Numbered from the stretch's first letter, positions 16,672 through 26,007 are shown. The stretch: 64,000 nt of DNA from Flagellimonas sp. CMM7 (GCF_021390195.1 NZ_CP090003.1:291001-355000); one strand, 5' to 3'. Numbers and translations are program-made. Notes: generated by a model not told the origin, from the letters alone.

Positions 16672-17616
16672 TTAAAAATTTTTCACTGCCTCTTTGGCTT
16701 TGCCAAATTCCGTCATCAAATCTTTTACAATTTCTGCTGCGGGCTTTATTTCATGAATCAACCCAGATACTTGTCCAATCTCCAATTCTCCTTCAACTAG
16801 GTCACCTTCAAACATGCCACGCTTGGCTCTTGCTCTGCCCAATAAGGTCTTCAAATCTTCAACTGAGGCTCCTTGTGCATATGCCTGCTGCACATCTTCA
16901 TAAAATTTGTTTTTCAATAAACGTACCGGGGCTAATTCCTTTAAGGTTAAATGGGTATCTCCTTCTTGGGCCGCTACTATTTCTTCTTTAAACAAATCAT
17001 GCGAGGAACCTTCTTCGCTTGCCGCAAATAGACTACCCAACTGAACCCCATCTGCTCCCAGTACCATAGCGGCCAACATTCCTTGGCCAGTAGCAATTCC
17101 TCCTGCTGCAATCAAGGGAATACTAATTTTTTCTTTTACCGATGGAATCAAGACCATAGTGGTTGTCTCGTCCCTTCCATTATGCCCTCCTGCTTCAAAT
17201 CCTTCTGCTACAATGGCATCAACTCCGGCATCTTGTGCTTTTAAAGCAAACTTCACACTACTAACCACATGCACAACCGTAATTCCATGTTTCTTTAGAA
17301 ACGCTGTCCATGTTTTTGGGTTTCCTGCAGAAGTAAAAACAATTTTTACTCCACTGCTGACAATGATTTGCATTAACTCTTCAATATTAGGATACAACAT
17401 TGGAATGTTTACCCCAAAAGGTTTGTTAGTGGCTTTCTTACATTTATCAATATGTTCTTTTAACACATCAGGGTACATACTTCCGGCCCCAAGCAACCCA
17501 AGGCCTCCAGCATTGGAAACTGCCGACGCCAAACGCCAACCGCTAGCCCATATCATTCCTCCTTGAACAATTGGGTACTTAATTGCGAAAAGCTGTGTGA
17601 TTTTATTTTGACCCAT
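16672..17616 (-). CDS. Nitronate monooxygenase / FabK-like FMN oxidoreductase
   Basis: 314 residues with an FMN-binding TIM barrel. Landmarks are YPIVQGGMIWASGW at the N-terminus, SNAGGLGLLGAGSM (phosphate and flavin binding), VEGFEAGGHNGRD with the conserved His near residue 144, and IAAGGIATGQGMLAAMVLGADGVQLGS near residue 175 (phosphate-binding loop). The family includes nitronate monooxygenase, which oxidises toxic alkyl nitronates, and the enoyl-ACP reductase FabK; sequence motifs alone do not decide between them. The gene starts 2 bp after mnmA on the same strand and is likely cotranscribed. Confidence 0.88.
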   Translation of the reverse strand: MGQNKITQLFAIKYPIVQGGMIWASGWRLASAVSNAGGLGLLGAGSMYPDVLKEHIDKCKKATNKPFGVNIPMLYPNIEELMQIIVSSGVKIVFTSAGNPKTWTAFLKKHGITVVHVVSSVKFALKAQDAGVDAIVAEGFEAGGHNGRDETTTMVLIPSVKEKISIPLIAAGGIATGQGMLAAMVLGADGVQLGSLFAASEEGSSHDLFKEEIVAAQEGDTHLTLKELAPVRLLKNKFYEDVQQAYAQGASVEDLKTLLGRARAKRGMFEGDLVEGELEIGQVSGLIHEIKPAAEIVKDLMTEFGKAKEAVKNF

Positions 17617-17618
17617 AT

Positions 17619-18809
17619 TTATGAAATGACTCCCGAGCCGATAAGTTCATCAGCTATGTACCAAGCCACAAATTGACCTTCTGTTATAGCGGATTGTTTT
17701 TCTTTGAAATCTACGTAAAGACCACTATCGGTTTTGTACAATGTAGCATGTTGCAAGGGTTGTCTATATCTAATTCTGGCCATTACCTCCATAGTTTCAT
17801 CAACATCTAGGGTTAAATCTTTTCTAACCCAATGCAATTCATTTTCATTTACGAACAATGTATGGCGCAATAGACCCGGATGGGATTTACCTTGACCCGT
17901 GTAAATTATATTTTTTTCTACGTCAGTATCAATTACAAACAAAGGTTCTTTTGTTCCCCCAACATTCAACCCCTTACGCTGCCCAATGGTAAAATAATGA
18001 GCTCCTTGATGCTCCCCCACTACTCTTCCGTCTGTTTCTGAATACGCAGGTTTCTCAGCATAAAATGCCAATTCCGCACCCTTATTTTCAAATTTAGGGG
18101 TCTCACCAGTAAAAAGAGCTGCTGTATTTGGAACCTCCACAATAAGGCCTTTTTTCGGTTTCAATTTTTGCTGTAAAAAATCTGGAAGATGCACTTTCCC
18201 AATAAAACACAATCCCTGAGAATCTTTCTTATCAGCTGTGATCAAATCATTGTCAGATGCAATCTTTCTTACCTCTGGCTTTGTTAGTTCACCGATAGGA
18301 AACAAAGTTTTTGAAAGCTGTTCTTGGGACAGTTGACATAGAAAATAAGATTGGTCTTTGTTACCATCTACTCCTGCTAAAAGCTGATATGTTTCAGAAC
18401 CATCTTTGTTCAGTATTGCACCTTTTCTGCAATAGTGCCCGGTAGCAACATAATCTGCCCCCAACTGCAATGCAATTTTCATGAACACATCAAACTTTAT
18501 CTCACGATTGCAAAGCACATCTGGGTTGGGTGTTCTTCCTCTTTCATATTCATTGAACATATAGTCCACTATACGTTCTTTGTATTCAACACTTAAATCC
18601 ACGGTCTGAAATGGAATACCCAGTTTTTCAGCAACGATAAGGGCATCATTACTATCTTCTACCCAAGGACATTCCTCAGAAATAATCACAGAATCGTCAT
18701 GCCAGTTCTTCATAAAAAGACCGATTACCTCGTAACCCTGTTCTTTTAAAAGATAGGCTGTAACGCTTGAATCCACACCTCCAGAAAGTCCAACAACAAC
18801 TTTTTTCAT
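17619..18809 (-). CDS. mnmA: tRNA-specific 2-thiouridylase MnmA
   Basis: 396 residues from the ATG at 18809. It thiolates U34 of tRNAs for Lys, Glu and Gln. The PP-loop [19 protein letters not shown] opens the protein and binds ATP; the catalytic Cys pair lies in [12 protein letters not shown] and in [13 protein letters not shown], and the C-terminal beta-barrel contains [14 protein letters not shown]. Length is about 35 residues above the common bacterial form. Starts further upstream would run through a consensus -7 box at 18830-18837, so the ATG chosen is well supported. First gene of a run with the NMO and DKxxHF genes. Confidence 0.97.
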   Translation of the reverse strand: MKKVVVGLSGGVDSSVTAYLLKEQGYEVIGLFMKNWHDDSVIISEECPWVEDSNDALIVAEKLGIPFQTVDLSVEYKERIVDYMFNEYERGRTPNPDVLCNREIKFDVFMKIALQLGADYVATGHYCRKGAILNKDGSETYQLLAGVDGNKDQSYFLCQLSQEQLSKTLFPIGELTKPEVRKIASDNDLITADKKDSQGLCFIGKVHLPDFLQQKLKPKKGLIVEVPNTAALFTGETPKFENKGAELAFYAEKPAYSETDGRVVGEHQGAHYFTIGQRKGLNVGGTKEPLFVIDTDVEKNIIYTGQGKSHPGLLRHTLFVNENELHWVRKDLTLDVDETMEVMARIRYRQPLQHATLYKTDSGLYVDFKEKQSAITEGQFVAWYIADELIGSGVIS

Positions 18810-18829
18810 CTCTATTCCATATAACTGTG

Positions 18830-18837
18830 CAAAAATA
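18830..18837 (-). promoter_or_regulatory. -7 box (TATTTTTG) for mnmA
   Basis: Read on the minus strand it is a full match to TAnnTTTG, 20 bp before the mnmA ATG. An ATTTA-type sequence lies about 20 bp upstream as a possible -33 element. Confidence 0.55.
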
Positions 18838-19386
18838 CAAAATGACACCCATTAAATCCTAAACCTGTTTTTTTGGGCATGGAGAAGTATTTGGTGGACA
18901 AAACCTAAAACGTTAATCTTTTGTAATAAAAAAGTGATACTCCATTTATACACTTGTAATAATGCATTATTGTCTTAATGTTCAGCATAAGTATTTAAAA
19001 TTAAGTTAAACTTGAACTAATAATTGATTATCTTTTAAGCATAAAAGTTAAACATAATAGTAAATAACAATATCTACATTCTAGACAAAACGGGAGAACC
19101 TTCCAAAGTTACTTCACCAGATACAGAAATATTGAAAGGAGTTATTCATATTATAGATAAAGCACCACCATTACTAGGAATTTTGAGTAATATTTAGCTA
19201 CATAGTTTCACGAAGTTTTATAAAAAACCGTTTCACTGTATTCAGCGGGTCGTTTTTTTTTAATAGTATCATTTGTTTTTTAGATTGATTTGTTAAACTT
19301 TTTATAAAATAAGTTAAACAGAAAGCAACCTATTTTGTTTAATGACATCTTTACAACATTAAACAACATAAAATCTAAAAAATATC
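18838..19386. other. AT-rich intergenic region between divergent mnmA and FAS1 genes
   Basis: About 550 bases with no intact gene. It holds the mnmA promoter at its left edge, a FAS1-like coding relic at 19045-19197, and three copies of AAGTTAAAC (19003-19011, 19045-19053, 19311-19319). The last 70 bases before the FAS1 gene contain no full TAnnTTTG box; TTGATTTG at 19284-19291 is a one-mismatch candidate. No RNA gene was recognised. Confidence 0.6.
19045..19197 (+). pseudogene. Remnant of a FAS1 (fasciclin) domain gene
   Basis: An open stretch without a start codon, from just after an in-frame TAA at 19042 to a TAG at 19195-19197, translates into the C-terminal part of a FAS1 domain. The readable part includes LDKTGEPSKVTSPDTEILKG followed by VIHIIDKAPPLLGIL. 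It matches the NGVIHVIDKVLLP motif that closes every FAS1 repeat of the two intact genes downstream. Only about 45-50 residues remain and the rest of the domain is gone. It is probably a decayed copy from the same FAS1 expansion. Confidence 0.65.
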
Positions 19387-21273
19387 ATGAAAGCACTAAT
19401 GAAATTATCCCAATTCACATTATTAATGTTCGCCTTGATCTTAACATCCTGTTCGGATGATGACGATGGTACAATCGTGGTTGTACCTACCAGTAATATA
19501 GTAGAAGCTGCAATAGCTACTGCAGATTTAAGCAGCTTGGTAAGCGCATTACAAAAAGCTGATGAAAGCGCCGACAACGATTTAGTTAGTGCTTTAAGTG
19601 GTGATGGCCCTTTCACGGTCTTTGCACCTACCAACGCTGCATTTGCAGATTTGTATGCCCAATTGGACGGATTTGATTCTTTGGATGACTTTAGCACACA
19701 AGAACTTCAAAACCTATTGGCCACCATATTAACGTACCATGTTATTCCTGGAGCAGGAGCGCTTTCTTCTGATTTGAGCGATGGTCAAAGTTTGACCACA
19801 TTACAAGGAGGTACTTTGGAAATTTCCACACAAGGGGGAGTTTTTATTGGTGATGCAACTAACGTTAATGCAGAAGTTACAAAAGCTAACGTTGAAACTA
19901 CCAACGGTATAGTACATGTGATTAATAAAGTATTGCTACCACAAGCTATTTTAGATGAATTGGCTGATATTATTCTAATTCCTATTACAGATTTGGCAAT
20001 TGGAAATGAAAATCTTCAAAGTTTAGTAGCAGCCTTAACTGCAGCTAACGGAGATTTACCAACAGTACTAAGAGGTGATGGTCCCTTTACGGTATTGGCT
20101 CCCTCAGATGATGCGTTCACAGCTTTCTTGGATGGTGCTGAACTTGGTGATATTCCAGTTGATGTTTTAACCAATGTTTTACTAAATCATGTTATTAGTG
20201 GAGAACTAATGGCTGCAGACTTAATTGCCTTAGGCTCTGGATATGCCAATACACTTGCAGCAGGTGCTGGTGATGAAAACATTAGTATTTTCTTTGATAC
20301 TGCTGATGGCGTTGTGTTCAATGCAGCTTCAACTGTTGAAGCTCCAAATATAAAGGCGCTAAATGGCGTAGTACATGTGGTAGATGCGGTTATAGATATA
20401 CCTAACATCGTTGACCATGCATTGGCCAATCCAGCCCTTACTTCTTTAGTAGCTGCACTTACTGATGGTGGAAATACTACTTTCACAGATCTATTATCCA
20501 ATGATGAAGAGGTATTTACCGTCTTTGCACCAGTAAATGATGCATTTAGTGCATTTACAAATCCAAATTCCAATGATATTAATGATATCCTTTCTAACCA
20601 TGTAATCGTTGGCGCGGCGGCATTTTCATCAGGATTGACAAATTCTTATGTAAACACCGCTGCTGAATTTGCAACTGATGAAAATTTAAGTCTTTACATT
20701 AATACAGATGATGGTGTTACTTTAAATGGCATAAGTAACGTTGCCATTGCAGACATTGTAGCTTCCAATGGAGTTGTTCATGCTGTGGATGCTGTAATCG
20801 ATTTGCCAACAGTAGTTACTTTCGCAACAGCGAATCCAAACTTTGATTCTTTAGTAGCTGCTTTGACCACCGAAGGTCAACCTGATTTTGTTACAACATT
20901 GCAAGGTAATGGTCCATTTACTGTTTTCGCTCCAACCAATGATGCTTTCCAGGCTTTATTGGATAGCAATGATATGTGGAACGGATTGCCTGATATTGAT
21001 TCCGCTTTACTAACCAGTGTTTTACAACATCACGTTATTGCTGGAGCCAATATACGCTCAGGAGATTTAACTCCTGATGGTGATACGGTAACACCCGCAA
21101 CTCTAGAAGGTGATACGTTTACTATTACGCTTCCTGGTACAGATGGTAATATTGCAAATGTAACAGATGGTGCTGGCAATGCAGGTATAGGTATTGACGC
21201 AGTTGATGTACAAGCCGTAAATGGAGTAATCCATGTATTGGATGCCGTATTGATTCCAGATACTACAAATTAA
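19387..21273 (+). CDS. Surface lipoprotein with four FAS1 (fasciclin) domains
   Basis: 628 residues. The signal peptide ends in the lipobox ILTSC with Cys22, followed by DDDD, an acidic stretch common after the Cys of flavobacterial surface lipoproteins. Four FAS1 domains follow at about residues 37-186, 199-338, 341-474 and 475-624. Each has the H1 box (GPFTVFAPTNAAF, GPFTVLAPSDDAF, EVFTVFAPVNDAF, GPFTVFAPTNDAF) and the H2 box near its end (NGIVHVINKVLLP and variants with VDAVID). FAS1 domains serve in adhesion and matrix contacts. Domains 2 and 3 lack the usual YHV and have NHV. A strong terminator follows the stop, and a five-domain paralogue lies 76 bp downstream. Confidence 0.93.
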   Translation: MKALMKLSQFTLLMFALILTSCSDDDDGTIVVVPTSNIVEAAIATADLSSLVSALQKADESADNDLVSALSGDGPFTVFAPTNAAFADLYAQLDGFDSLDDFSTQELQNLLATILTYHVIPGAGALSSDLSDGQSLTTLQGGTLEISTQGGVFIGDATNVNAEVTKANVETTNGIVHVINKVLLPQAILDELADIILIPITDLAIGNENLQSLVAALTAANGDLPTVLRGDGPFTVLAPSDDAFTAFLDGAELGDIPVDVLTNVLLNHVISGELMAADLIALGSGYANTLAAGAGDENISIFFDTADGVVFNAASTVEAPNIKALNGVVHVVDAVIDIPNIVDHALANPALTSLVAALTDGGNTTFTDLLSNDEEVFTVFAPVNDAFSAFTNPNSNDINDILSNHVIVGAAAFSSGLTNSYVNTAAEFATDENLSLYINTDDGVTLNGISNVAIADIVASNGVVHAVDAVIDLPTVVTFATANPNFDSLVAALTTEGQPDFVTTLQGNGPFTVFAPTNDAFQALLDSNDMWNGLPDIDSALLTSVLQHHVIAGANIRSGDLTPDGDTVTPATLEGDTFTITLPGTDGNIANVTDGAGNAGIGIDAVDVQAVNGVIHVLDAVLIPDTTN

Positions 21274-21277
21274 TTTG

Positions 21278-21316
21278 AAAAAGAGGGTCATTTTGAGAAC
21301 AATGACCCTCTTTTTT
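21278..21316 (+). terminator. Strong intrinsic terminator between the FAS1 genes
   Basis: A perfect 15-bp stem with an 8-nt loop (AAAAAGAGGGTCATT paired with its complement at 21301-21315), with the stem's terminal T-run as tail. Only 33 bp separate it from the next start codon. Confidence 0.9.
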
Positions 21317-21349
21317 CATCCCAACAATTGAATCTAAACACTTTTTGAA

Positions 21350-23857
21350 ATGAAAAAAAATTCACTCTTAAAGAGCTATCTCTTATTGATGGTTCTATCC
21401 GTATTCACGTTCTCTTCATGCGATGACAATGAAGATCAAACAACAGACAAAATAGTTGAAGCTACAGGTACTATTGTAGAAACTGCACAAGCAACTGATG
21501 CCTTCAGTTCATTAGTTGCTGCGTTAACAAAGGCAGATGAAAATGAAGATTCAGATTTAATTCCAGCACTTAATGGTAATGGACCCTTCACTGTATTTGC
21601 TCCAACCAATGATGCCTTTACAGCACTCCTACAAAGTTTAGATGGTTTTGATTCATTAGAGGATTTTGATACTCCAGAAGAAAAAACCTTGCTTGCGACT
21701 ATTCTAAAATACCATGTTATTTCTGGTGTAGCTGCTGCATCTTCGGATTTAAGCGATGGTCAAACCCTAACAACTTTTCAAGGTGAAGATGTAATTGTGA
21801 GTCTTGCAGATGGTGGCGTGTTTATAGACGATGCAACAGATACAGATGCAGAAGTTGTATTACCTAATGTAGGTACTTCCAATGGTATTGTTCATGTAAT
21901 CAACAAAGTGTTATTACCACAAGAAATTATTGATGCATTAAATGGAGGAAGTGAAGAAGAAAGCACTTTGGTTGACATTGTAGTAGAAACTGAAGCCTTA
22001 TCACTTTTAGAAGCAGCTGTTATCAAAGCTGGTTTGGTAGACACTTTAAATAGTGAAGGACCATTTACAGTTTTTGCACCAACAGATGATGCCTTTGTAG
22101 CATTATTGGGCATATTGGGAGATGATTATATGTCTTTGGAAGATTTTGATACAGATGACGAACTAGCGCTTCTTAAAAACATACTATTATACCATGTGAT
22201 TCCTGCAAAGGTTTTGGAAGCAGATTTAGCCGCTGGCGAAGTGCCAACTGCATTTACCAATAACACTTTAACCGTTATTGAGAAAGATGGAAATTTTGTT
22301 ATTGGTGATGCTTCTGATGTAGATGCCAACATTACAGGAACAGACATCATGGCATCCAATGGAGTTGCCCATACCATAAACAAAGTATTGCTTCCTCAAG
22401 CTGCTTTGGATTTTGTGGCATCATTACAATTAAAGAACATTGTTGAAATAGCAATTGAGACTGAAGACTTAAGTCTGCTTGTCGATGCTTTGCAAGCTGC
22501 AAATGCCGGTCTTGTTGAAACACTAAGCGGGGCCGGTCCTTTTACGGTATTTGCACCAACCAATGCCGCTTTTGTTGAATTATTGGATATTCTTGGAGAT
22601 GACTTCAATAGTTTAGCTGATTTTGATACACAGGAAGAAATTGATTTGTTGATTGCTATTCTAACCTATCATGTAGTTCCCAACATTGCAGCATTTTCAA
22701 CAGATCTATCAGATGGACAACAAATTCCAACTGTTTTTGGAGCTAACTTAGGAATCAATATAAAGGATGGCAATGTACACGTTGTGGATGCTACGGACGC
22801 AAATGCCACTGTGGTTCTTCCAAACGTTGAAGCAAGTAATGGAGTAGTTCATGTAATCAACAAAGTGTTATTACCGCAAGTTGCCTTAGACTTTGTTGCT
22901 CAACTACAACTAAAGAATATTGTAGAGATCGCAATAGAAACAAATGATTTAAGCTTGCTGGTAAAGGCATTGCAAACGGCTAACGCGGGACTTGTAGAAA
23001 CTTTGAGCGGAACAGGGCCATTTACAGTTTTTGCTCCAACCAATGCCGCTTTTGAAGAGCTATTGGACTTGTTAGGAGATGACTTCCATAGCTTAGAAGA
23101 CTTTGATACCCCCGCGGAACTAGATATTTTGGTAAAAGTACTTACCTATCATGTAGTTGCAGGAACTGCAGCTTTCTCAACAGACTTGTCCAATGGTCAA
23201 CAAATTGAAACTTTTCAAGGTGAAAGTGTTGGTATCAACATTAAAAACGGAACAGTACATATTGAGGATGTAACGGATGATAACGCAACAGTTGTATTGC
23301 CAGATGTAGAAGCAAGCAATGGTGTTGTCCATGTCATCAATAAAGTGTTATTACCACAAGAAGTTTTGGATATTCTATTTCCTCCTACCCCTAATATGGT
23401 GCAATTAGCGCAATCTGTAGATGACCTTAGTCTATTGGTAGAGGCCTTAATCCAAGCCGATGCCGGTCTTGTAGGAGTATTGAGTGGTGATGGTCCTTTT
23501 ACCGTATTTGCTCCAACAAATAAAGCTTTTCAAAATTTATTGCATGCCTTAGGAAATCAATACAATAGTCTTGAAGACTTTGATACTGCAGAGGAAAAAG
23601 CATTATTGGCTAAAATATTGACCTATCATGTGGTGGCTGGAAATGCAGTGGCTTCTTCTGATTTGTATAATCATCAAAGATTAAGAACTGTACAAGGTGA
23701 ATCTTTATTTGCAATTATTAATCATGGAGTCTTTATAAGAGACAAAACCCATGTAGATGCAAAAGTAGTTGGTGCAGATAATGTTGCAAGTAATGGTATT
23801 GTACATGTTGTAGATAAAGTTCTTTTACCTCAAGAAGTTTTGGATGCACTGCATTGA
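21350..23857 (+). CDS. Surface lipoprotein with five FAS1 (fasciclin) domains
   Basis: 835 residues. Lipobox FSSC with Cys24, followed by the acidic DDNED. Five FAS1 domains start near residues 40, 207, 361, 521 and 682. Each carries GPFTVFAPTNDAF or a close variant, a YHV motif (TYHVV, KYHVI, LYHVI) and the closing SNGVVHVINKVLLPQ. Domains 3 and 4 begin with the same LKNIVEIAIET exactly 160 residues apart, a clear internal duplication. The likely role is adhesion at the cell surface. It is paralogous to the upstream four-domain gene but closer to the classic FAS1 consensus. A terminator separates it from that gene and another one ends it. Confidence 0.93.
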   Translation: MKKNSLLKSYLLLMVLSVFTFSSCDDNEDQTTDKIVEATGTIVETAQATDAFSSLVAALTKADENEDSDLIPALNGNGPFTVFAPTNDAFTALLQSLDGFDSLEDFDTPEEKTLLATILKYHVISGVAAASSDLSDGQTLTTFQGEDVIVSLADGGVFIDDATDTDAEVVLPNVGTSNGIVHVINKVLLPQEIIDALNGGSEEESTLVDIVVETEALSLLEAAVIKAGLVDTLNSEGPFTVFAPTDDAFVALLGILGDDYMSLEDFDTDDELALLKNILLYHVIPAKVLEADLAAGEVPTAFTNNTLTVIEKDGNFVIGDASDVDANITGTDIMASNGVAHTINKVLLPQAALDFVASLQLKNIVEIAIETEDLSLLVDALQAANAGLVETLSGAGPFTVFAPTNAAFVELLDILGDDFNSLADFDTQEEIDLLIAILTYHVVPNIAAFSTDLSDGQQIPTVFGANLGINIKDGNVHVVDATDANATVVLPNVEASNGVVHVINKVLLPQVALDFVAQLQLKNIVEIAIETNDLSLLVKALQTANAGLVETLSGTGPFTVFAPTNAAFEELLDLLGDDFHSLEDFDTPAELDILVKVLTYHVVAGTAAFSTDLSNGQQIETFQGESVGINIKNGTVHIEDVTDDNATVVLPDVEASNGVVHVINKVLLPQEVLDILFPPTPNMVQLAQSVDDLSLLVEALIQADAGLVGVLSGDGPFTVFAPTNKAFQNLLHALGNQYNSLEDFDTAEEKALLAKILTYHVVAGNAVASSDLYNHQRLRTVQGESLFAIINHGVFIRDKTHVDAKVVGADNVASNGIVHVVDKVLLPQEVLDALH
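22430..23389 (+). repeat. 480-bp tandem intragenic duplication (FAS1 domains 3 and 4)
   Basis: Two head-to-tail units, 22430-22909 and 22910-23389, of identical length. Their translations start with LKNIVEIAIET and contain AANAGLVETLSGAGPFTVFA versus TANAGLVETLSGTGPFTVFA. Many synonymous differences show the copy is not recent. Confidence 0.8.
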
Positions 23858-23901
23858 TCCTAGTAAATCAAACTTATAATTTGTAGGTTTTTTATTACTA
23901 A

Positions 23902-23940
23902 AAACTCCTTTGATTTTAATCAAGGGAGTTTCTTTTTTTT
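23902..23940 (+). terminator. Intrinsic terminator after the five-domain FAS1 gene
   Basis: A 14-bp stem with one G-U pair (AAACTCCTTTGATT against AATCAAGGGAGTTT), a 2-nt top loop that will open to four or more, and a following run of eight T. Confidence 0.9.
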
Positions 23941-24043
23941 ATAGGTGTTTACCGTTCGTCGATGACACATCAAAAGAGGTCTCTTTACCATACAAAAACA
24001 CCCCCTTTGACAACTATTAATTTTTTAGGCAAGTATTATGTTA

Positions 24044-24051
24044 CATCTTTG
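24044..24051 (+). promoter_or_regulatory. Possible -7 box (CATCTTTG) of a small transcript
   Basis: Seven of eight positions match TAnnTTTG; a T6 run lies 18-23 bp upstream in the place of a -33 element. It is followed about 40 bp later by a terminator on the same strand. Confidence 0.35.
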
Positions 24052-24054
24052 AAG

Positions 24055-24125
24055 TCCCAAATCTTTCCAAACTATACCTAATCAATGGTGAAAGCTCCCC
24101 CAAATTCTGGGGGAGTTTTTGTTTT
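24055..24125 (+). ncRNA. Candidate small RNA (about 70 nt)
   Basis: A promoter-like box at 24044-24051 and a rho-independent terminator at 24091-24125 delimit a segment with no convincing coding sequence in a 281-bp gap. The upstream FAS1 gene already has its own terminator, and the convergent yidC gene reads the other way, so the second terminator serves no known gene. I do not recognise the family; the existence of the RNA is inference. Confidence 0.4.
24091..24125 (+). terminator. Orphan intrinsic terminator, GC-rich stem
   Basis: Stem CTCCCCCA / TGGGGGAG with loop AATTC, extended by AAAG/TTTT, then T5-G-T4 on the plus strand. On the minus strand no T-run follows, so it is not a good yidC terminator. 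Confidence 0.8.
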
Positions 24126-24138
24126 GCAGAAATACTTT

Positions 24139-26007
24139 TTAACGTTTTCCAGCTTTCTTTTGCTCTTCGGCCTGCTCCATCATTTCACGCATCTTTTTCT
24201 GAAACTTGTTCTCCTTTTTAGGCTTCTTCTTATTCTCTTGAATTTGAGCATGAATCTTATCTTCATTTAAGATATACTTTTTGATTGCCAACATAATAAA
24301 GATGGTAATCAAATTGGAGATGAAATAATACAAACTCAAACCACTGGCATAGTTGTTAAAGAAAAACAGCATCATTACTGGAGAAAGATACATGATGAAC
24401 TTCATGTTCGGCATGCCCGGTTGCTGTTGCATCTGCATACTCTGCCCTGTAGTCATGGTCATATAGAAAAAGATGGCTACGGATGCCAAAATTGGAAAAA
24501 GACTCACGTGATCTCCGTAAAAAGGAATCGCAAACGGTAAATTAAAAATAGTATCATAAGATGATAAGTCTTCCGCCCATAAAAAGGACTTCTGTCTTAA
24601 AGCAAATGAGGTTGGGAAAAACATGAACAAAGAGTAAAAAATAGGAAGTTGTAGCAGCGCTGGAATACAACCACTCATTGGACTCACTCCTGCTTTATTA
24701 TAGAGTTTCATGGTCTCTTGTTGCTTTTTCATAGCATTGTCCTTCAACCGCTCATTAATTTCAGTAATCTCAGGCTTTAATACTTTCATCTTAGCCTGAG
24801 ACAGATAAGATTTATAAGTGACCGGTGATAATGCCAAACGCACTATAATCGTCATAATAACAATGGCAATACCAAAAGGAAGGAAAGAACTTAGGAAACT
24901 ATAAAACGGAGTGAACACATATCTATTGATCCACCCAAAAATTCCCCATCCAAAAGGAATAGATTCTACCAATCCTAAATCTTTGTATTCATCCAACACT
25001 TTCACATCTGTTGGTCCATAGTACCAGTGCATATTTTGAGAAAGCTCTCCACCTTGTAATTCCAAAGCAGTTTTAGTTGTATATGCCTTTGTAAACAGTG
25101 TTTCTTTGCTTTCTTCCTCCACTAAATTTGTGGAACTCAGTTCTGCACTCTTAAAGTGGGTGTCTGTTGCCAGAATAGAACTGAAGAAATGTTGTCTATA
25201 AGACAGCCATTTTACATCTATTTCCGTCTCTTCATCTAAATCACTGCTCTCAGAAAGTTTGCTGATTTTATCCCCATCATGATTATAGGTCAAACGAGTA
25301 TAGCGATTTTCGTATAGAACACTTTTGTCATGCCTTATTCCTTTTAGATTCCATTCCAAATCAATAGGGCGACTTGAATTGATCACTCCGTTCAATCCTT
25401 GAGATCGAATAGTGAAATCCACCAAATAATCATTTGGTTTCATCTCATACCGATATTCTAAAAACTGGTTTTGCGAAATCTTGGCTTTCATGGAAAGCAC
25501 TTGATTATCTCCACTATTTGAAAGTGAGGGTTCAAAAAACAAATCTAGAGTGTTCAACACTCTGTTGTCTGAAGTAGAAAAGTTTATCCCAAATTTGGCA
25601 TTAGCATCCTTCACCAAATATATTGGAACAGAATCATGATCAACAAAATTTTTCATTCTGGCCTCTATAATTTGGCCACCTTTGTTATCCACTTCTAAAT
25701 AAAGTACCTCATTCTCCAGTGTTGTAGTACCTTCTGCAGCTGCTGTAAAACCAAAAGCCCCAACAGTACTTTTATAGCTTGCTACAGCTGTAGAATCTTG
25801 CAAGTTAATAGGTGCAGGTTTGTTATTTTGAACAGATTCAACAACAGTTTCAGATTCTGCAGCTGCTGCTTCAATCTTTTCTTGTTCTGCTTTTTGGGCC
25901 TCTAATTCTTCTGGGGTAGGCTGATTTTGGTAAAACATAAAAATGAGTATCCCAAAAATCAATACAAAACCAATAATGGAATTGATATCCAGTTTCTTTT
26001 CTTCCAT
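24139..26007 (-). CDS. yidC: Membrane protein insertase YidC
   Basis: 622 residues. It inserts and folds inner-membrane proteins, alone or with SecYEG. The layout is of the Gram-negative type: a first span near residues 10-27 (SIIGFVLIFGILIFMFY), a large periplasmic domain to about residue 350, and a conserved core of five spans, including FGIAIVIMTIIVRLALSPVT with the conserved Arg in the hydrophilic groove, and SPMSGCIPALLQLPIFYSLF. The C-terminus is a Lys-rich tail (KKPKKENKFQKKMREMMEQA) that can contact ribosomes. The gene follows pyrG by 67 bp and has its own promoter candidate in that gap. Confidence 0.97.
   Translation of the reverse strand: MEEKKLDINSIIGFVLIFGILIFMFYQNQPTPEELEAQKAEQEKIEAAAAESETVVESVQNNKPAPINLQDSTAVASYKSTVGAFGFTAAAEGTTTLENEVLYLEVDNKGGQIIEARMKNFVDHDSVPIYLVKDANAKFGINFSTSDNRVLNTLDLFFEPSLSNSGDNQVLSMKAKISQNQFLEYRYEMKPNDYLVDFTIRSQGLNGVINSSRPIDLEWNLKGIRHDKSVLYENRYTRLTYNHDGDKISKLSESSDLDEETEIDVKWLSYRQHFFSSILATDTHFKSAELSSTNLVEEESKETLFTKAYTTKTALELQGGELSQNMHWYYGPTDVKVLDEYKDLGLVESIPFGWGIFGWINRYVFTPFYSFLSSFLPFGIAIVIMTIIVRLALSPVTYKSYLSQAKMKVLKPEITEINERLKDNAMKKQQETMKLYNKAGVSPMSGCIPALLQLPIFYSLFMFFPTSFALRQKSFLWAEDLSSYDTIFNLPFAIPFYGDHVSLFPILASVAIFFYMTMTTGQSMQMQQQPGMPNMKFIMYLSPVMMLFFFNNYASGLSLYYFISNLITIFIMLAIKKYILNEDKIHAQIQENKKKPKKENKFQKKMREMMEQAEEQKKAGKR

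Noticed and set aside
19359..22608. Long antisense reading frames within the FAS1 genes
   Set aside because: They mirror the biased codon use of the repeats; all lie fully inside well-supported genes, and none has a recognisable domain.
24085..24270. Leu/Phe-rich 61-codon frame on the plus strand near the end of yidC
   Set aside because: It is the complement of the Lys/Glu-rich YidC tail and passes through a terminator.
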